NCBI RefSeq assembly: GCF_000247645.1
Contig: NZ_AHWA01000005.1
Location: 62,001 to 126,000 of the forward strand
Direction: 5' to 3'
DNA from: Salinibacterium sp. PAMC 21357
Lineage (GTDB): Bacteria > Actinomycetota > Actinomycetes > Actinomycetales > Microbacteriaceae
DNA length: 64,000 nucleotides
Under the pieces are notes generated by a model. That model saw nothing but the letters and a program-made list of their open reading frames with translations. It was not told the DNA's origin and ran no database searches. Both the position numbers and the translations under genes were made by a program. Shown here one piece after another: positions 32,801 to 43,442 of the stretch (the stretch's first letter is position 1; the number at the start of each line of letters is the position of its first letter).

Positions 32801-35762
32801 TAAACCGGGAATAACCGTGTCCGTCCAGGTGCTCGCTAACGACTCTGACCCCGATGGAAGTCGGCTGTCTGTCGTTTCTGTCGAACCAAACGACGGCGTC
32901 ACCGTTGCGGAGATCGACGGCGACGTGGTGAATGTAACGCCGCCTGATATTCCCGGAGATTACGGAATTATCTATGTGATCGAGAACGAGACCGGTGGTT
33001 CGAGCCAGAACTTCATCCGGGTGACGGTCGATCCTGAGGCAAAACCGGCGTATCCAGTGGCCACCGACAGCGTATTGACGCTGTCTGACGTGCTTGACCG
33101 CAATCGAGTAACCGTTGATGTGCTTTCTGGGGTGTTCTTCGCCGACGGCGATCCCCGCACGCTCGCTCTGGCAATTTATGAGGGCTACGGTGACTTCGCT
33201 CGAGTTACCTCCGACAAGAAGATCGAGGTCTCGGTCGGGGACTCTAGCCAGATCATTCCCTTCCGCGTAACGAACCCTCTCGATCCCACAGCGTTCAGCT
33301 TCGCTTTCATCAAGGTTCCGGGCTACAACGACGCTCTGCCCCAGATTGACCGCCGTGCCAAGAAGCTGACGGTTAATAGCGAGAGCACGTTGGTAATTGA
33401 CCTCAACGACTACATCATCGCGGTTGGCGAGAACCCTGTTCGCCTCACCGACTCGAGCACGGTGCTCGCGACCCACAGCGATGGATCTAACCTCGTGCGA
33501 GACGAGGACACGCTGGTGTACACGTCGGCCGAGAAATATTTTGGACCGGCATCCATTTCATTCGAAGTTACCGATGGGGTCTCGGCGACGGACCCTGAAG
33601 GTCGAAGCGCGATTCTTGTCTTGCCGATAGACGTACTTCCGCGTGACAATCAGGCACCAGTATTCGGCGGGGCGGTTATCGATTTTGAACCTGGCCAAGA
33701 AAAGGAAATAGACCTCGTCAAGCTAACGAACTATCCGTATGAGGATGACCTCGAGGAGCTCGTTTACTCGATTCTGAGTCCGCTTCCTGAAGGATTCACC
33801 TATTCGCTCGCGGGCACGGTACTCAAGCTCAAGGCCAACAACAGCGCAGTGAAAGGTACGCGAACCGCAATCTCCTTGGGGGTCAAAGACGATCTCTCTG
33901 AAGGAAAGTCTGGGCGAATCGAGCTCAATGTCGTCGCGTCGACGCGACCACTTGCCAGCCCCGCGGCCGATAGCGTGATTGCGAAACGTGGACAAACCAC
34001 CGTCGTTGACGTGCTCGCAAACGACGCATCAACCAATCCCTTCCCTGGCTCGCCCTTGAGGGTCGTCGACATTCGCGGCCTTGGCGGAGGAGCAGTCCCT
34101 CCCGGCCTCACAATTGTTCCCAATAGCGACAACAGCAAGCTGACAGTGACAGTGTCCGCAGACGCTGTTCCCGGTGATGTGAATCTTCAATATCGTGTTG
34201 CGGACGGTACGAAGGATGAGTCCCGTTACGTCTGGGGCACAGTGGTCGTTTCCGTTCAGGACCGCCCCGACCCAGTCTCGAACCTTGGTCCGAGCGGATT
34301 CGGCGACAAGACCATCATGATGCGCTGGAACGCCGGGCCGTCAAATAACTCCCCGATCACGACCTACCGCGTAACCACGCGCGTGGGCACTGTTGTTGTA
34401 AATACGACTCAATGTGCTGGAACTTCCTGTGCGATTCCAACCACGGGAAACGGGCCAACCAACTCCGTCAAGGTGACCGTCGTCGCCGTCAACGCGATAG
34501 GTGAATCTGAGCCGGTGACGCTTGCCGATGCAGTGTGGTCGGACATCATCCCGGTTGCTCCGACGTCCCTGAGCGCTTCGCCTCTCGATCACGGTCTCAG
34601 GATCACGTGGAACGCGGTTCCGACGCCCGCTGGCGGTTCGCCCGTTGACCGCTATCGGGTTGTCGTCGGCGGTCTCGAGATTTCGCTTGGCCTCACCCAG
34701 TGTGATGCCGTTACATGCACCTGGGACACCCCGTCTACATGGGTGCTCGACAATGGTGTGGCGGTCGCCTACACGGTCAGCCCCCGAAATGCAGCGTACA
34801 CAGCGCTATCGGTGTGGAACACCAGTGAGCCGCGCAGCGCAATCCCCGCAGGACCACCGATTGCTTTGGCAGCGCCTGTCGCCAGCGTCGTCAACGACTC
34901 CACCGCCACACTCTCTTGGCCAGGAGCATTCAACGAGAACGGTCGGCCGGTAACGGCCTATACCGCTGCCGCGTACACCGGTACTGCGCCGACGTGTGCG
35001 GCTAACGGCTCGATTACCGGCCATGGTGCCGCGCTCTCGGCAGTCGGAAGCGGAACAACGGCGACATTCTCTGGATTGTCTCCGAACCGTACTTACACAA
35101 TGCTTGTGTTCGCTGACAACGGCCAGGGCTGCACCACCTCCCCAACGGTCATCGCGCACACTCCGCCCGGAGTAATTACCGCGCTCAATACTGCTGGTCC
35201 TGTGGCGAACGGCGTTCGGTTCGACTTCACCGTCAACGGTGGAATGATGGGAAGCGATCCGCTCACGAGCGATTACACGCTCTACTACCGCTTGAGCGGC
35301 GGTAGCGTGCCAGGAACAATCTTTGGTCCGGTGGCTCTGGGCTCCTTCTTGACTGCAGATGGCGGACAGCAGTACGGGCAAAACATTTCCGCTCAGGTGC
35401 TCGCGTGCCGCAGTTACGGATCAGCGCCCATCTGCCAGTCCAACTGGTCTGCGCCGTTCCCGCTAGGTGTTCCGGTTAATCCGTCGGTAGGCAACCTCAC
35501 CTTTACGTCCGATGGTGACCTGCTTAATCAGAGCGGAACGTTCGAATGGCTCGACTGGCCAGCCGGGGCCTATGAATCCGTGCGTTATCGCTGTGGTGGC
35601 GTTACGCTCGACCCTTGGCAGACAGCCGACACCAGCACCCCCGGTGGCAGCTGCCACGCTGATGTTGCTCTGCTGGTCGCTAACCCGACTCTCGTAGTGC
35701 GCGTGACCGCTAACGGCGGACAAATCTATGACAGAACGTACAACGGATATGACTATGACTAG
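29848..35762 (+). pseudogene. Giant membrane-anchored Ig-like/Fn3 surface protein, split by a one-base frameshift
   Basis: Two abutting frames, 29848-31431 (527 residues) and 31443-35762 (1439 residues), look like one gene of about 1971 residues. The first ends in GDWVDP then a false TATLST tail. The other frame reads DGDPFYLTNASVASPD just before its apparent start, and restoring one base after 31409 (CCC to CCCC) yields the DPDGD motif seen in the other repeats. Order: short cytoplasmic basic N-terminus, one membrane span (about 18-38), a propeller-like region (about 45-370), several Ig/cadherin-like repeats with DPDGD and VLxND motifs, then three Fn3-like domains near the C-terminus. There is no LPXTG or C-terminal anchor. 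It lies between the kinase and moxR as in PFNA-type clusters. The defect may be real or a sequence error. Confidence 0.85.
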
Positions 35763-35771
35763 AGGTTCGGC

Positions 35772-36743
35772 ATGACCATGACTCCCGATGAAGCCGCATG
35801 GTTCGCGGAAAGCTTCAACCGACTCGTCACTAACGTCGAGCAAATTTTGCTCGGCAAGACCTTTGTTGTTCGTCTCGGTTTTACTGCTCTTCTGAGCGAA
35901 GGCCACCTTCTGCTCGAGGACTACCCCGGCACCGGCAAGACTTCGTTCGCTCGTGCGATCGCGCAAAGCGTTTCGGGAACCACCAACCGCATTCAGTTCA
36001 CTCCCGACCTGCTTCCTGGCGACATCACGGGCGTGAGCATTTTTGATCAGCGTGACAACGAGTTCGAATTTCACCCGGGACCGATCTTCGCCAACATTGT
36101 TTTGGCAGATGAGATTAACCGTGCAAGCCCCAAAACTCAGGCTGCGTTGCTCGAAGTTATGGAAGAAGGACAAGTCACTGTTGACGGGATCTCCCATCCG
36201 GTGGGGGCGCCCTTCATGGTGATCGCGACACAGAATCCGATCGAGCAGGCCGGCACCTACCGACTTCCTGAAGCACAACTTGACCGGTTTCTCATGAAGG
36301 CCTCGATCGGCTATCCCGACCGCGCCTCCACGCTTCGCATTCTCGATGGTGCCGGTGTTGCCGCCCATTCCGTGAAGATCGACCCTGTTGTTAGCGCGGA
36401 GCTTGTGGTGGAGATGGCACAGCTCGCCCGTACAGTTCACGTTGACCCCACTATTAACGACTACGTGAGTCGCCTCATCGAAGCAACCCGCAGCGCTACT
36501 GAAGTTCGGCTAGGGGTCAGCGTTCGTGGAGCTCTTGCTCTTATGCGGGCGGCGAAGACCCTTGCCGCATCCAACGGTCGACACTATGTCGTTCCGGATG
36601 ACGTGAAAGCCCTCGCCGAGCCTGTACTCGCGCACCGTCTAGTTATTGATGCTGAAGCCGAGTTCGAAGGCGTTACGGCCTCGAGCGTAATCGCCCAAAT
36701 TTTGATCGAGAATCCTCCGCCCACAGAGCGGCAAGCCGTGTGA
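35772..36743 (+). CDS. MoxR-family AAA+ ATPase
   Basis: A 323-residue ATPase of the MoxR class, thought to act as a chaperone that matures or assembles partner proteins. Walker A is EDYPGTGKTSFA near residue 55-66, Walker B is IVLADEINRA near 110, sensor 1 is VIATQNPIEQAGTY near 150 and the lid is C-terminal. The ATG at 35772 has an AGAGG site. The stop overlaps a GTG at 36740 that most likely starts the DUF58 gene; MoxR-DUF58-transglutaminase is a standard trio. Confidence 0.94.
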   Translation: MTMTPDEAAWFAESFNRLVTNVEQILLGKTFVVRLGFTALLSEGHLLLEDYPGTGKTSFARAIAQSVSGTTNRIQFTPDLLPGDITGVSIFDQRDNEFEFHPGPIFANIVLADEINRASPKTQAALLEVMEEGQVTVDGISHPVGAPFMVIATQNPIEQAGTYRLPEAQLDRFLMKASIGYPDRASTLRILDGAGVAAHSVKIDPVVSAELVVEMAQLARTVHVDPTINDYVSRLIEATRSATEVRLGVSVRGALALMRAAKTLAASNGRHYVVPDDVKALAEPVLAHRLVIDAEAEFEGVTASSVIAQILIENPPPTERQAV

Positions 36744-36931
36744 GTTCGATTCTGAAGCGTCCGGCTAAGCGCGAGCCGCCTCAATTTACCGCACCGGAAC
36801 AGTCAGGTCCGAGCGGCGAGTCCGCGCGCTCAGATGCTGACTTTCCGACGAGCGTTCGCGGGCTCGATAACGCCAGAACTCGATCGTTGGATACCGCACC
36901 GGGTTTCTCGCTGACCTTATTGTCGCGATAG
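36740..36931 (+). pseudogene. Probable displaced N-terminus of the DUF58 gene
   Basis: A 63-codon frame starts with GTG overlapping the moxR stop (GTGTGA), exactly where the coupled DUF58 gene should begin. It reads a Pro/Ser-rich cytoplasmic leader ending LDTAPGF, then stops at TAG 36929-36931. In the next frame GFLADLIVAIVRFVGAARS continues into the DUF58 protein. One extra base between 36900 and 36901 (GGG to GGGG) would join them into a 477-residue protein. The alternative is a small coupled gene with reinitiation at the overlapping TAGTG. Confidence 0.6.
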
Positions 36932-38172
36932 TGCGCTTCGTTGGCGCCGCACGCAGCACCATTGCTCGCTACGCCGCCCGAATCACCCCTGTAGTTACGC
37001 CGCTCGGCTGGGTTGTCCTTGCGTTGATACCGACTACGCTCATCGCAGGATATTCGATTGCGTGGATGGAACTTATCGTCGTGGGCTACGCCAGCATCGC
37101 GGTGGCACTGATGGCCGCGATCTATCTTTTTGGGCGCAGCCAACTGACGATCAGCCTTCATGTCGAACGACGACGAGTTACTGTCGGTGAAGCCATCAGC
37201 GGCGAAGTCCGGGGAGTAAACGCTGGGAAGCGACGCAGCCTTGGAGTCGTCGCCGAAATTCCTGTGGCGGCAACGTTCGCCGAAGCCGTACTGCCCAGCA
37301 TCCGACCTGGCGGTGCGGCCTCGCACGAGTTCCCGATCCCCACTCATCGCCGTGGTGTGATCAGTGTCGGGCCGGTGCGCACAATTCGCGCGGATCCCAT
37401 AGGGCTGGTGCGGCGCGAACTGATCTGGACCGAGTCAGCCGAAGTATTCGTTCACCCGCGGACGATTAGCATTCCCAGCGTCAGCACCGGACTCATTCGG
37501 GACTTGGAAGGCAATCCCACGAAAGACCTTTCCAGCAACGACATTTCGTTTCACGCGCTACGCGAGTATCTTCCGGGGGACGAACGCCGAAACATCCACT
37601 GGAAAACAACCGCACGAACCGGCCGTTACATGGTGCGTCAGTTCGAAGAAACTCGACGCAGCCACCTCGTCATTGCTTTGAGCCTAGCCAACGCTGACTA
37701 CGCCAGCGACTACGAATTTGAGATGGCCGTGAGCGTAGCAGGATCGCTGGGTGCTCAAGCGATCAAGGATGCCCGTACGATTACGGTTGTCGCGAGCGAG
37801 CAAACCCCACAATTTGCGAAACGAAAGATTTTTGCAGTGCGAACGCTGTCGACGTTGACCAGCACACGACTGCTCGACGACCTCACTCGCGTGAATAGCG
37901 CCGATACTGCTCTGCGAATCGTGGATGTTGCCCGCGTCACGTCTGAACAACGCGACGGTGTATCTGTGGCGTTTCTCATTTGCGGTTCAGCGGTCAGTTC
38001 CCAGCAACTGCGTGCAGCGTCAACGAAATTCGCCGCGAACGTAGAAGTCGTGGCAATCGTGTGCGATCCAGAAGCTGTACCGGGATTGCGCCGGGTCTCA
38101 GGATTGAGCGTGCTGACGATTGGGTACCTTGAGGAACTCAAACGTGCGCTCGCGCGATCGGCGGCGGTATGA
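36931..38172 (+). CDS. DUF58 membrane protein
   Basis: The readable frame gives 413 residues from a GTG at 36931. Two membrane spans lie at about residues 22-65, followed by a cytoplasmic or VWA-like region. The family signature REYLPGDERRNIHWKTTARTGRYMVR (split: REYLPGDERRNIHWK, then TGRYMVRQFEE) is near residues 210-237. DUF58 proteins always accompany MoxR and are presumed clients of it; molecular function is unknown. No ribosome-binding site precedes 36931, and the true start is probably 36740 with a frameshift between. The stop overlaps the next gene by four bases. Confidence 0.85.
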   Translation: MRFVGAARSTIARYAARITPVVTPLGWVVLALIPTTLIAGYSIAWMELIVVGYASIAVALMAAIYLFGRSQLTISLHVERRRVTVGEAISGEVRGVNAGKRRSLGVVAEIPVAATFAEAVLPSIRPGGAASHEFPIPTHRRGVISVGPVRTIRADPIGLVRRELIWTESAEVFVHPRTISIPSVSTGLIRDLEGNPTKDLSSNDISFHALREYLPGDERRNIHWKTTARTGRYMVRQFEETRRSHLVIALSLANADYASDYEFEMAVSVAGSLGAQAIKDARTITVVASEQTPQFAKRKIFAVRTLSTLTSTRLLDDLTRVNSADTALRIVDVARVTSEQRDGVSVAFLICGSAVSSQQLRAASTKFAANVEVVAIVCDPEAVPGLRRVSGLSVLTIGYLEELKRALARSAAV

Positions 38173-40460
38173 CGCGCCAAACCACCCCGACGTTCGCCGG
38201 TGTCAGCGGAGGATTGCTGTGGATATCACTCGCGCTCGCGTCAGCTGCGCTCTGGCCGATTTATCGAAGCCCAGCATTGATCGTGCTTGTCATCGTGAGC
38301 GTCGTAGCCGGAACGCTAGTTGCCGTCGTCGCTCTCTGGCGACGGTGGTCAGTGGGGTCTACGGCCTTGGCCACTGTTGTCATGTTCCTTATCATCGGTG
38401 TCCCGCTCGCCGTCCCGTCAGAGACGCAGTACACGGTGCTTCCGACGTTTGCAGGCCTTGTCGATCTGGTTCTTGGCGTCGCTCTGGGATGGAAGCAATT
38501 ACTCACAATTTCGCTCCCCGTTGGCAGCTATCAGGCTCTGTTGGTTCCCGCGCTAGTTCTCGTGCTGGGGGCGACTGTGGTTTCGCTCAGTATCGCGTTT
38601 CGCACCAAGGTTCAAGAACTCTCGGTCATTCCACCCATCGTGGTCTTTCTCACCGCAGTAGCGTTCGGTCCAACCTACCCAGATCGTTCGGTGACTTTAT
38701 CCGTCACCCTGCTCATTGTCGTAGCACTCGCCATGGTGTGGTTTCGTTGGCGACGTCGACGCGACACAGTGAATGCTCTTGAGGCTGCGGTAGACAATGC
38801 CGGGGTTGCTCGTCGCCGGCGAGAGTTTGGTTTTGCGGGCGCTCGTACCGTGATCAGCGCGGTTGTTATTCTCACGATCGCCGCTGGAGCCGCTGTCAGT
38901 ATCGCAAACGCCCTACCCCCGCAAAGTGATCGCTCAGTTCTACGCACGGCCATTGTCGAGCCTTTCGATCCTCAGAACTATGTAAGTCCGCTCTCGGGAT
39001 TTAGGCGATATTGGCAGCCGAGCACCGCGAATTCTGTGCTGTTCGAGGTTGCGGGCGTGCCTTTAGGGACGCGAGTGCGTTTGGCAACACTCGATAGCTA
39101 TGACGGCGTTGTTTATTCGGTCGGAAGCGGTCGCGTGACGAGTGCGTCTGGTGCCTTTGCGCGAGTACCCGCGCGTTTCGACCAATCGGAGGTCGACGGA
39201 AACCCAGTCGCGATGACCATCACAATCGTCAACTACACCGGAGTGTGGCTGCCGACGGTCGGACTATTCGAAGAAATCAGCTTCGACGGTGCGCGGGCTG
39301 CAGACTTGCGCGACACTTTTTACTACAACGACGTCTCGGGCACCGCTGCCGTCACGGAGCTTCTCGAAGGCGGTGACAGCTACACGTACGAAGGCAAACT
39401 TCCAATTCAGCCGAGTGCCGAGGAGATATCTTCGCTCACTCCCGGCACGGCAGAAGTGCCTCCGATCCGAGTATCACCGGACGAACTCACTGAGAAGCTC
39501 GATGAGTATGTTCGCGGGATTTCGCAACCGGGAGAACGCCTAGCGGCGATGCTCAGCGGCCTAGCCGCCGACGGCTACATCAGTCACGGTGTTGGTGTTG
39601 ATGAGCCAGCGAGCAGGTCAGGGCACGCATCGGACCGTGTAGCCGAGCTATTCACCGAACCTCGAATGATTGGCGACGGCGAACAGTACGCGGTCGCGGC
39701 ATCAATCATGGCAAATGAGTTGGGATTTCCCGCCAGAGTCGTGTTGGGATTCGTTACCTCTGATCAGCAGATTCGTGGTGATGATGTCACGGCGTGGATC
39801 GAAGTGAACACGTCGGAGTACGGCTGGGTGACTCTTGACCCGAACCCACCCCTGCGGGAAATTCCGGAAGAAGATCCGGATGACACCGCGCAAGTCGCTC
39901 GCCCGCCCACGATTGTGCAACCGCCCGAAATCGAATCAGATACTGTCAACAGGCAGTCAACTCCCGATAGTGAACAAGCGCTTCAACCAGGCGTCGATCC
40001 CATTCTGCAAATAGTATTGGCGGTTCTTCGCACCGTTGGCTGGTCGTTGTTGGGGCTTCTCGTGATCGCCGCACCATTCTTATTGATCATTGCGGCGAAA
40101 GTGCGTCGCCGCCTTCTGCGCCGTCGTGCTAAATCCACGCTGGATCAAATCAGCGGCGGCTGGCAGGAGTTTGAAGACTCCATACTTGACCACGGCTTCT
40201 CGCCACCGCTGTCAGGAACCCGGACGGAGGTCGCCGCGGTTGTGCAAGCCCCTGCGGCCCATGAACTTGCGGTGAAAGCCGACCGCGCAATTTTTTCCGG
40301 AGCTGATCCACAATCAGGCGAGGTCGATGCGTTCTGGACGAACGTTACCGAACTCGAGAATCAGCTTCACAATGGACTGTCGCGATGGGCGCGGTTCAAG
40401 ACCAAAATATCGCTGCGATCGCTCGGTGGATATAGTGTCACAAGTCTGTTTAAGCGATAG
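38169..40460 (+). CDS. Transglutaminase-like membrane protein lacking catalytic Cys and His
   Basis: A 763-residue protein with about six membrane spans in the first 215 residues, another near residue 235 and one near 615-640 after the outside domain. The transglutaminase-like core lies at about residues 450-565. The usual catalytic Cys of the GxCEQxA context is Gly504 ([12 protein letters not shown]), and the usual His of HAWxEV is Thr541 (DVTAWIEV). Only the DPNPP Asp region and fold motifs ([18 protein letters not shown]) remain. It is therefore likely a non-enzymatic scaffold or binding domain. It follows DUF58 with an overlapping start and precedes the zinc-ribbon FHA gene. Confidence 0.88.
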   Translation: MTRQTTPTFAGVSGGLLWISLALASAALWPIYRSPALIVLVIVSVVAGTLVAVVALWRRWSVGSTALATVVMFLIIGVPLAVPSETQYTVLPTFAGLVDLVLGVALGWKQLLTISLPVGSYQALLVPALVLVLGATVVSLSIAFRTKVQELSVIPPIVVFLTAVAFGPTYPDRSVTLSVTLLIVVALAMVWFRWRRRRDTVNALEAAVDNAGVARRRREFGFAGARTVISAVVILTIAAGAAVSIANALPPQSDRSVLRTAIVEPFDPQNYVSPLSGFRRYWQPSTANSVLFEVAGVPLGTRVRLATLDSYDGVVYSVGSGRVTSASGAFARVPARFDQSEVDGNPVAMTITIVNYTGVWLPTVGLFEEISFDGARAADLRDTFYYNDVSGTAAVTELLEGGDSYTYEGKLPIQPSAEEISSLTPGTAEVPPIRVSPDELTEKLDEYVRGISQPGERLAAMLSGLAADGYISHGVGVDEPASRSGHASDRVAELFTEPRMIGDGEQYAVAASIMANELGFPARVVLGFVTSDQQIRGDDVTAWIEVNTSEYGWVTLDPNPPLREIPEEDPDDTAQVARPPTIVQPPEIESDTVNRQSTPDSEQALQPGVDPILQIVLAVLRTVGWSLLGLLVIAAPFLLIIAAKVRRRLLRRRAKSTLDQISGGWQEFEDSILDHGFSPPLSGTRTEVAAVVQAPAAHELAVKADRAIFSGADPQSGEVDAFWTNVTELENQLHNGLSRWARFKTKISLRSLGGYSVTSLFKR

Positions 40461-40470
40461 AGGACTACCC

Positions 40471-43341
40471 GTGATTTGTTCTTTCTGCGCGACGCAATTG
40501 CCCGCCGATGCGGTTTACTGTGCCGAATGTGGGCGACCTGCTATGTCTCGTCGCGCCCGCCGCACCGCCGATGCTGCACCCAAAAAACCTCAATCTGCAC
40601 GAGCGAAACGTGCCGCTAGGAAGAGTCAGGCCGCTGACACCGTCGGGCCACGACGTCGACGCAAGAACGAGGAGAGTAAGCAGACCATCCCGGTTCTTGC
40701 CTCACCCTCAGAGCCGATCATCGACACAGTGACGGCGGTTCAGCTGCACGAGATCGTTACCGGGGCTGACGAAACTGAGGCAGCGTTTGCCGACACGGAT
40801 GTTAGCGCTCACGCGGAAAAGTCATCGATTTCAGAAGGCGAAGCTCGCCATCGCGCTCAACATGAGCACACAGCGTCAGCGCGCGAATTGCGGTTGGGCG
40901 AGCCGCTGATGCTCTCATCGACGGATCCGCAGCCTGCCGAAGCTGAGGAGTACGCGCAAGCTGTTGACGGGTCAACGAGCGCTGGCACCAGCGACGTGGC
41001 GCGTCTATCGGGGCCAGAACTCCCGAGTGCGGGTGCGAGCGCGCAAGTTTTTCAGCAAGACGAAGACGCATCTTATGACGAGGTTCTTCCATTCGATGAG
41101 GACGGCCCGTACGACGAAGTAGCGAACCCTGCTGCAGTGAACTTCGATGTTCAGCTGGCCGGAGTCGCTGCGCTGGGGAAAGTGGACCTTACTCCACAGG
41201 CCAGCTGGCGCATTCTGCCGGCGCCCGATCCGCAGCAAATTGAGCGGACAGCTGAGGCAGGTGAACCGCTAGTGGCTCGTGAGCCCGCGACCGCAGTTGA
41301 GCAGACGGCAGAAGATTTGGCGGTTCCGGAGGAGTCGCCGATGGCAGACTACTTCGAGGTTGGCGAGCACCGCTTGCCGGCAGAGAGTGTGACAGCCGCC
41401 GACGACTCAGCGATTGCTGAGCCCCCTGTGTCGATAGCTGACTTGGTAGCCCCGGAACCGCGCGAACCAGTGATTGCCCCTGACGATACCCCCGCAGCTT
41501 TCGCTGCTGGAGGGACCAAGGAAAACGAGGAAGTCGAAGCAGTCGAGCCCGTCGTTGACGATTTCGATCACGTCGAGCTCGCCCATCTCGCGGCACCTCA
41601 GAACGCCGACCTTACGGATGTTGCAGATGTTGCAGAGATCGCGGGCGTAGCGGAGACAGAAGATTTGGTCGACGGCGTCGATTCTGCCGACGACGAATCG
41701 GCGCACTTTGAGTCTCCGGAAACCGACGCTGTCGGAAGTCTGGACGCCTCTGCTGCGTTGACTGGAGTCGATGCTGATTCTGACCCTGACAGCGATTTTG
41801 GCGGCGCAGGTCCTGCTGTCGTGCCGGAACCAGAACCAGAACGAGAACCGGAACCGGAACCGGAACCGGAACCAGAACCGGAGCCGGAGCCGGAGCCGGA
41901 GCCAGAACCAGAGCCGGAGCCAGAACCAGAGCTCGAAACCGAACTAACTAAGGCCCCTGAGCCGGAGCCTCTTGTCGAGCCTTCGCCTCTACCGCGATCA
42001 CCGTTTGAACCAGATCTGAGCAAAGTCGGGCGGCCTGACGCGGCCGCTGGAATCTCCGGACCCACTGGGTCGAAGACCGTGCGCCCGCTGGGAGACGAGG
42101 AGCTCTTCTCGACTGCGGACCGGCTGCGAGCATCCGCGTTCGCGCCTGTTGCATCTGAGCGTGTCGACGATCAGCCTGCGCCGATAACTGCGGAACGCGG
42201 CGAGGACTCCGATATAGCGTCGATCAGCGGAACGGCACCTCGAGTGTCGAAAGTATTTGGAGAGCAGCCGGGAGCTGTGGCCCCCGAAAGTAATCCCGTT
42301 TCGGGAGCGACCGAATCAGCTCAGCCGCAGCGTTCGAGTTTTAGCGATTCGTCGGCAGCACCGGTCGCGACCGACGCGATGTGCGCTCAGTGCGGTGCTT
42401 CGTTGTCAGAATCAGATATCTTTTGTGGCACTTGCGGGTTTGTGAAGCACGGAGTTGGGCCGAGCTCTCGAGCAGCCAAGGCGCCCATGTCCGACGCATT
42501 TCCGAAGGAAATTGCGATGGCACATTCCCCTGATATCGCGCCTGCTGCGCCTGAGACGCTCACTGACGCTGTAGAGAATGTGGTTTCTGTCGAACCAGCG
42601 GAACCTTCCACCCTCGCGCAACCGCTGACGACGGAAACCTCGGCAGCTTCGGAAGAAGTGGACCAACCGCCAGTTGCGACGCCGACAGCAGCCATGGACT
42701 CGGCGTCGGAGATAAATTCGAGTGAACTTGTCGAGCAGGCCGCTGATGCGCACCCGGTTCACGAAGCTGCATTCGAACAGCTCAGTGCTGTGCCGCGTCT
42801 AACAGATGCTCAAGAGCCCTCGATGAAGGATGCAGTTTTGCCTGAGGCTACTGTCGGCGATTTAGGATCTTCCACTGGCGGGTCTGTTCTTGCCCCGCCG
42901 CCTATGTCTCACCATCGCGTTGAGCTGCCGATCGCTCCACCGACGCCTCTCTCCTCGCTCGCTTCGGGGGAGGAGGACATCGAAGACACCAGAATTGTCG
43001 AACGTGGCATCTCAGGAACACGCTATGTCCTTCAGTTCAGTACTGGCGACAGCGTGATCGTGACTGGCACCGGCCTCGTCGGACGAAACCCGATACCGGA
43101 GCCGTCCGAGAAGTTCGACATTGTGGTTCCGATAACGGATCCCAGTAAATCTGTATCCAAGACTCATCTTGAGTTCGGACAGCTAGCGGGAGCCTTTTGG
43201 ATTAGCGACCGATACTCCGGTAACGGAACCGTCGTGCGTGAGCCAGGCGGAGAACCGAAACGTTGTGAGGCCGGAAAGCGTTATCGGGTAATGCGCGGCA
43301 CGCGGGTTGAGATTGGTGAGCAGTTCTTCATCGTCAGCTAA
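40471..43341 (+). CDS. Zinc-ribbon protein with Glu-Pro repeat and C-terminal FHA domain
   Basis: A 956-residue, mostly disordered acidic protein. It begins with a zinc ribbon (CSFC...CAEC, residues 3-22), then a basic patch with RRARR and RRRRK. A long acidic Glu/Ala/Pro-rich region includes a Glu-Pro dipeptide tract. A second zinc ribbon (CAQC...CGTC, near 638-655) follows, and the final 110 residues form an FHA domain (LVGRNP, SKTHLEF, SGNGTVV). There is no membrane span. The GTG at 40471 is chosen because AGAGGAC precedes it and the zinc ribbon starts at once. The FHA suggests it docks on phosphothreonines made by the cluster kinase. It sits directly before the FtsK-like gene. Confidence 0.85.
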   Translation: MICSFCATQLPADAVYCAECGRPAMSRRARRTADAAPKKPQSARAKRAARKSQAADTVGPRRRRKNEESKQTIPVLASPSEPIIDTVTAVQLHEIVTGADETEAAFADTDVSAHAEKSSISEGEARHRAQHEHTASARELRLGEPLMLSSTDPQPAEAEEYAQAVDGSTSAGTSDVARLSGPELPSAGASAQVFQQDEDASYDEVLPFDEDGPYDEVANPAAVNFDVQLAGVAALGKVDLTPQASWRILPAPDPQQIERTAEAGEPLVAREPATAVEQTAEDLAVPEESPMADYFEVGEHRLPAESVTAADDSAIAEPPVSIADLVAPEPREPVIAPDDTPAAFAAGGTKENEEVEAVEPVVDDFDHVELAHLAAPQNADLTDVADVAEIAGVAETEDLVDGVDSADDESAHFESPETDAVGSLDASAALTGVDADSDPDSDFGGAGPAVVPEPEPEREPEPEPEPEPEPEPEPEPEPEPEPEPEPELETELTKAPEPEPLVEPSPLPRSPFEPDLSKVGRPDAAAGISGPTGSKTVRPLGDEELFSTADRLRASAFAPVASERVDDQPAPITAERGEDSDIASISGTAPRVSKVFGEQPGAVAPESNPVSGATESAQPQRSSFSDSSAAPVATDAMCAQCGASLSESDIFCGTCGFVKHGVGPSSRAAKAPMSDAFPKEIAMAHSPDIAPAAPETLTDAVENVVSVEPAEPSTLAQPLTTETSAASEEVDQPPVATPTAAMDSASEINSSELVEQAADAHPVHEAAFEQLSAVPRLTDAQEPSMKDAVLPEATVGDLGSSTGGSVLAPPPMSHHRVELPIAPPTPLSSLASGEEDIEDTRIVERGISGTRYVLQFSTGDSVIVTGTGLVGRNPIPEPSEKFDIVVPITDPSKSVSKTHLEFGQLAGAFWISDRYSGNGTVVREPGGEPKRCEAGKRYRVMRGTRVEIGEQFFIVS
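41827..41934 (+). repeat. Glu-Pro dipeptide tandem repeat
   Basis: About 108 bases of GAR-CCN hexamers, alternating GAACCG/GAGCCG/GAACCA/GAGCCA, encode about 18 Glu-Pro units in the zinc-ribbon FHA protein. The tract forms a stiff, extended acidic rod, similar in composition to the TonB and PspC linkers. It is in frame and may vary in length between strains. Confidence 0.9.
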
Positions 43342-43442
43342 TGGTGCCGGGGACTCTCCCTCACACCGGTGAGCTGAGGCCCTTTCTCCACGAGCGGTAG
43401 TGAAAACCTCTGTCGGCTAAGGCCGGCTGATGAAGTAGGTAT

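Noticed and set aside
41827-41934. Short regular repeats that could suggest a CRISPR array or microsatellite
   Set aside because: They are in-frame GAR-CCN codons for Glu-Pro with no spacers, inside a coding gene.
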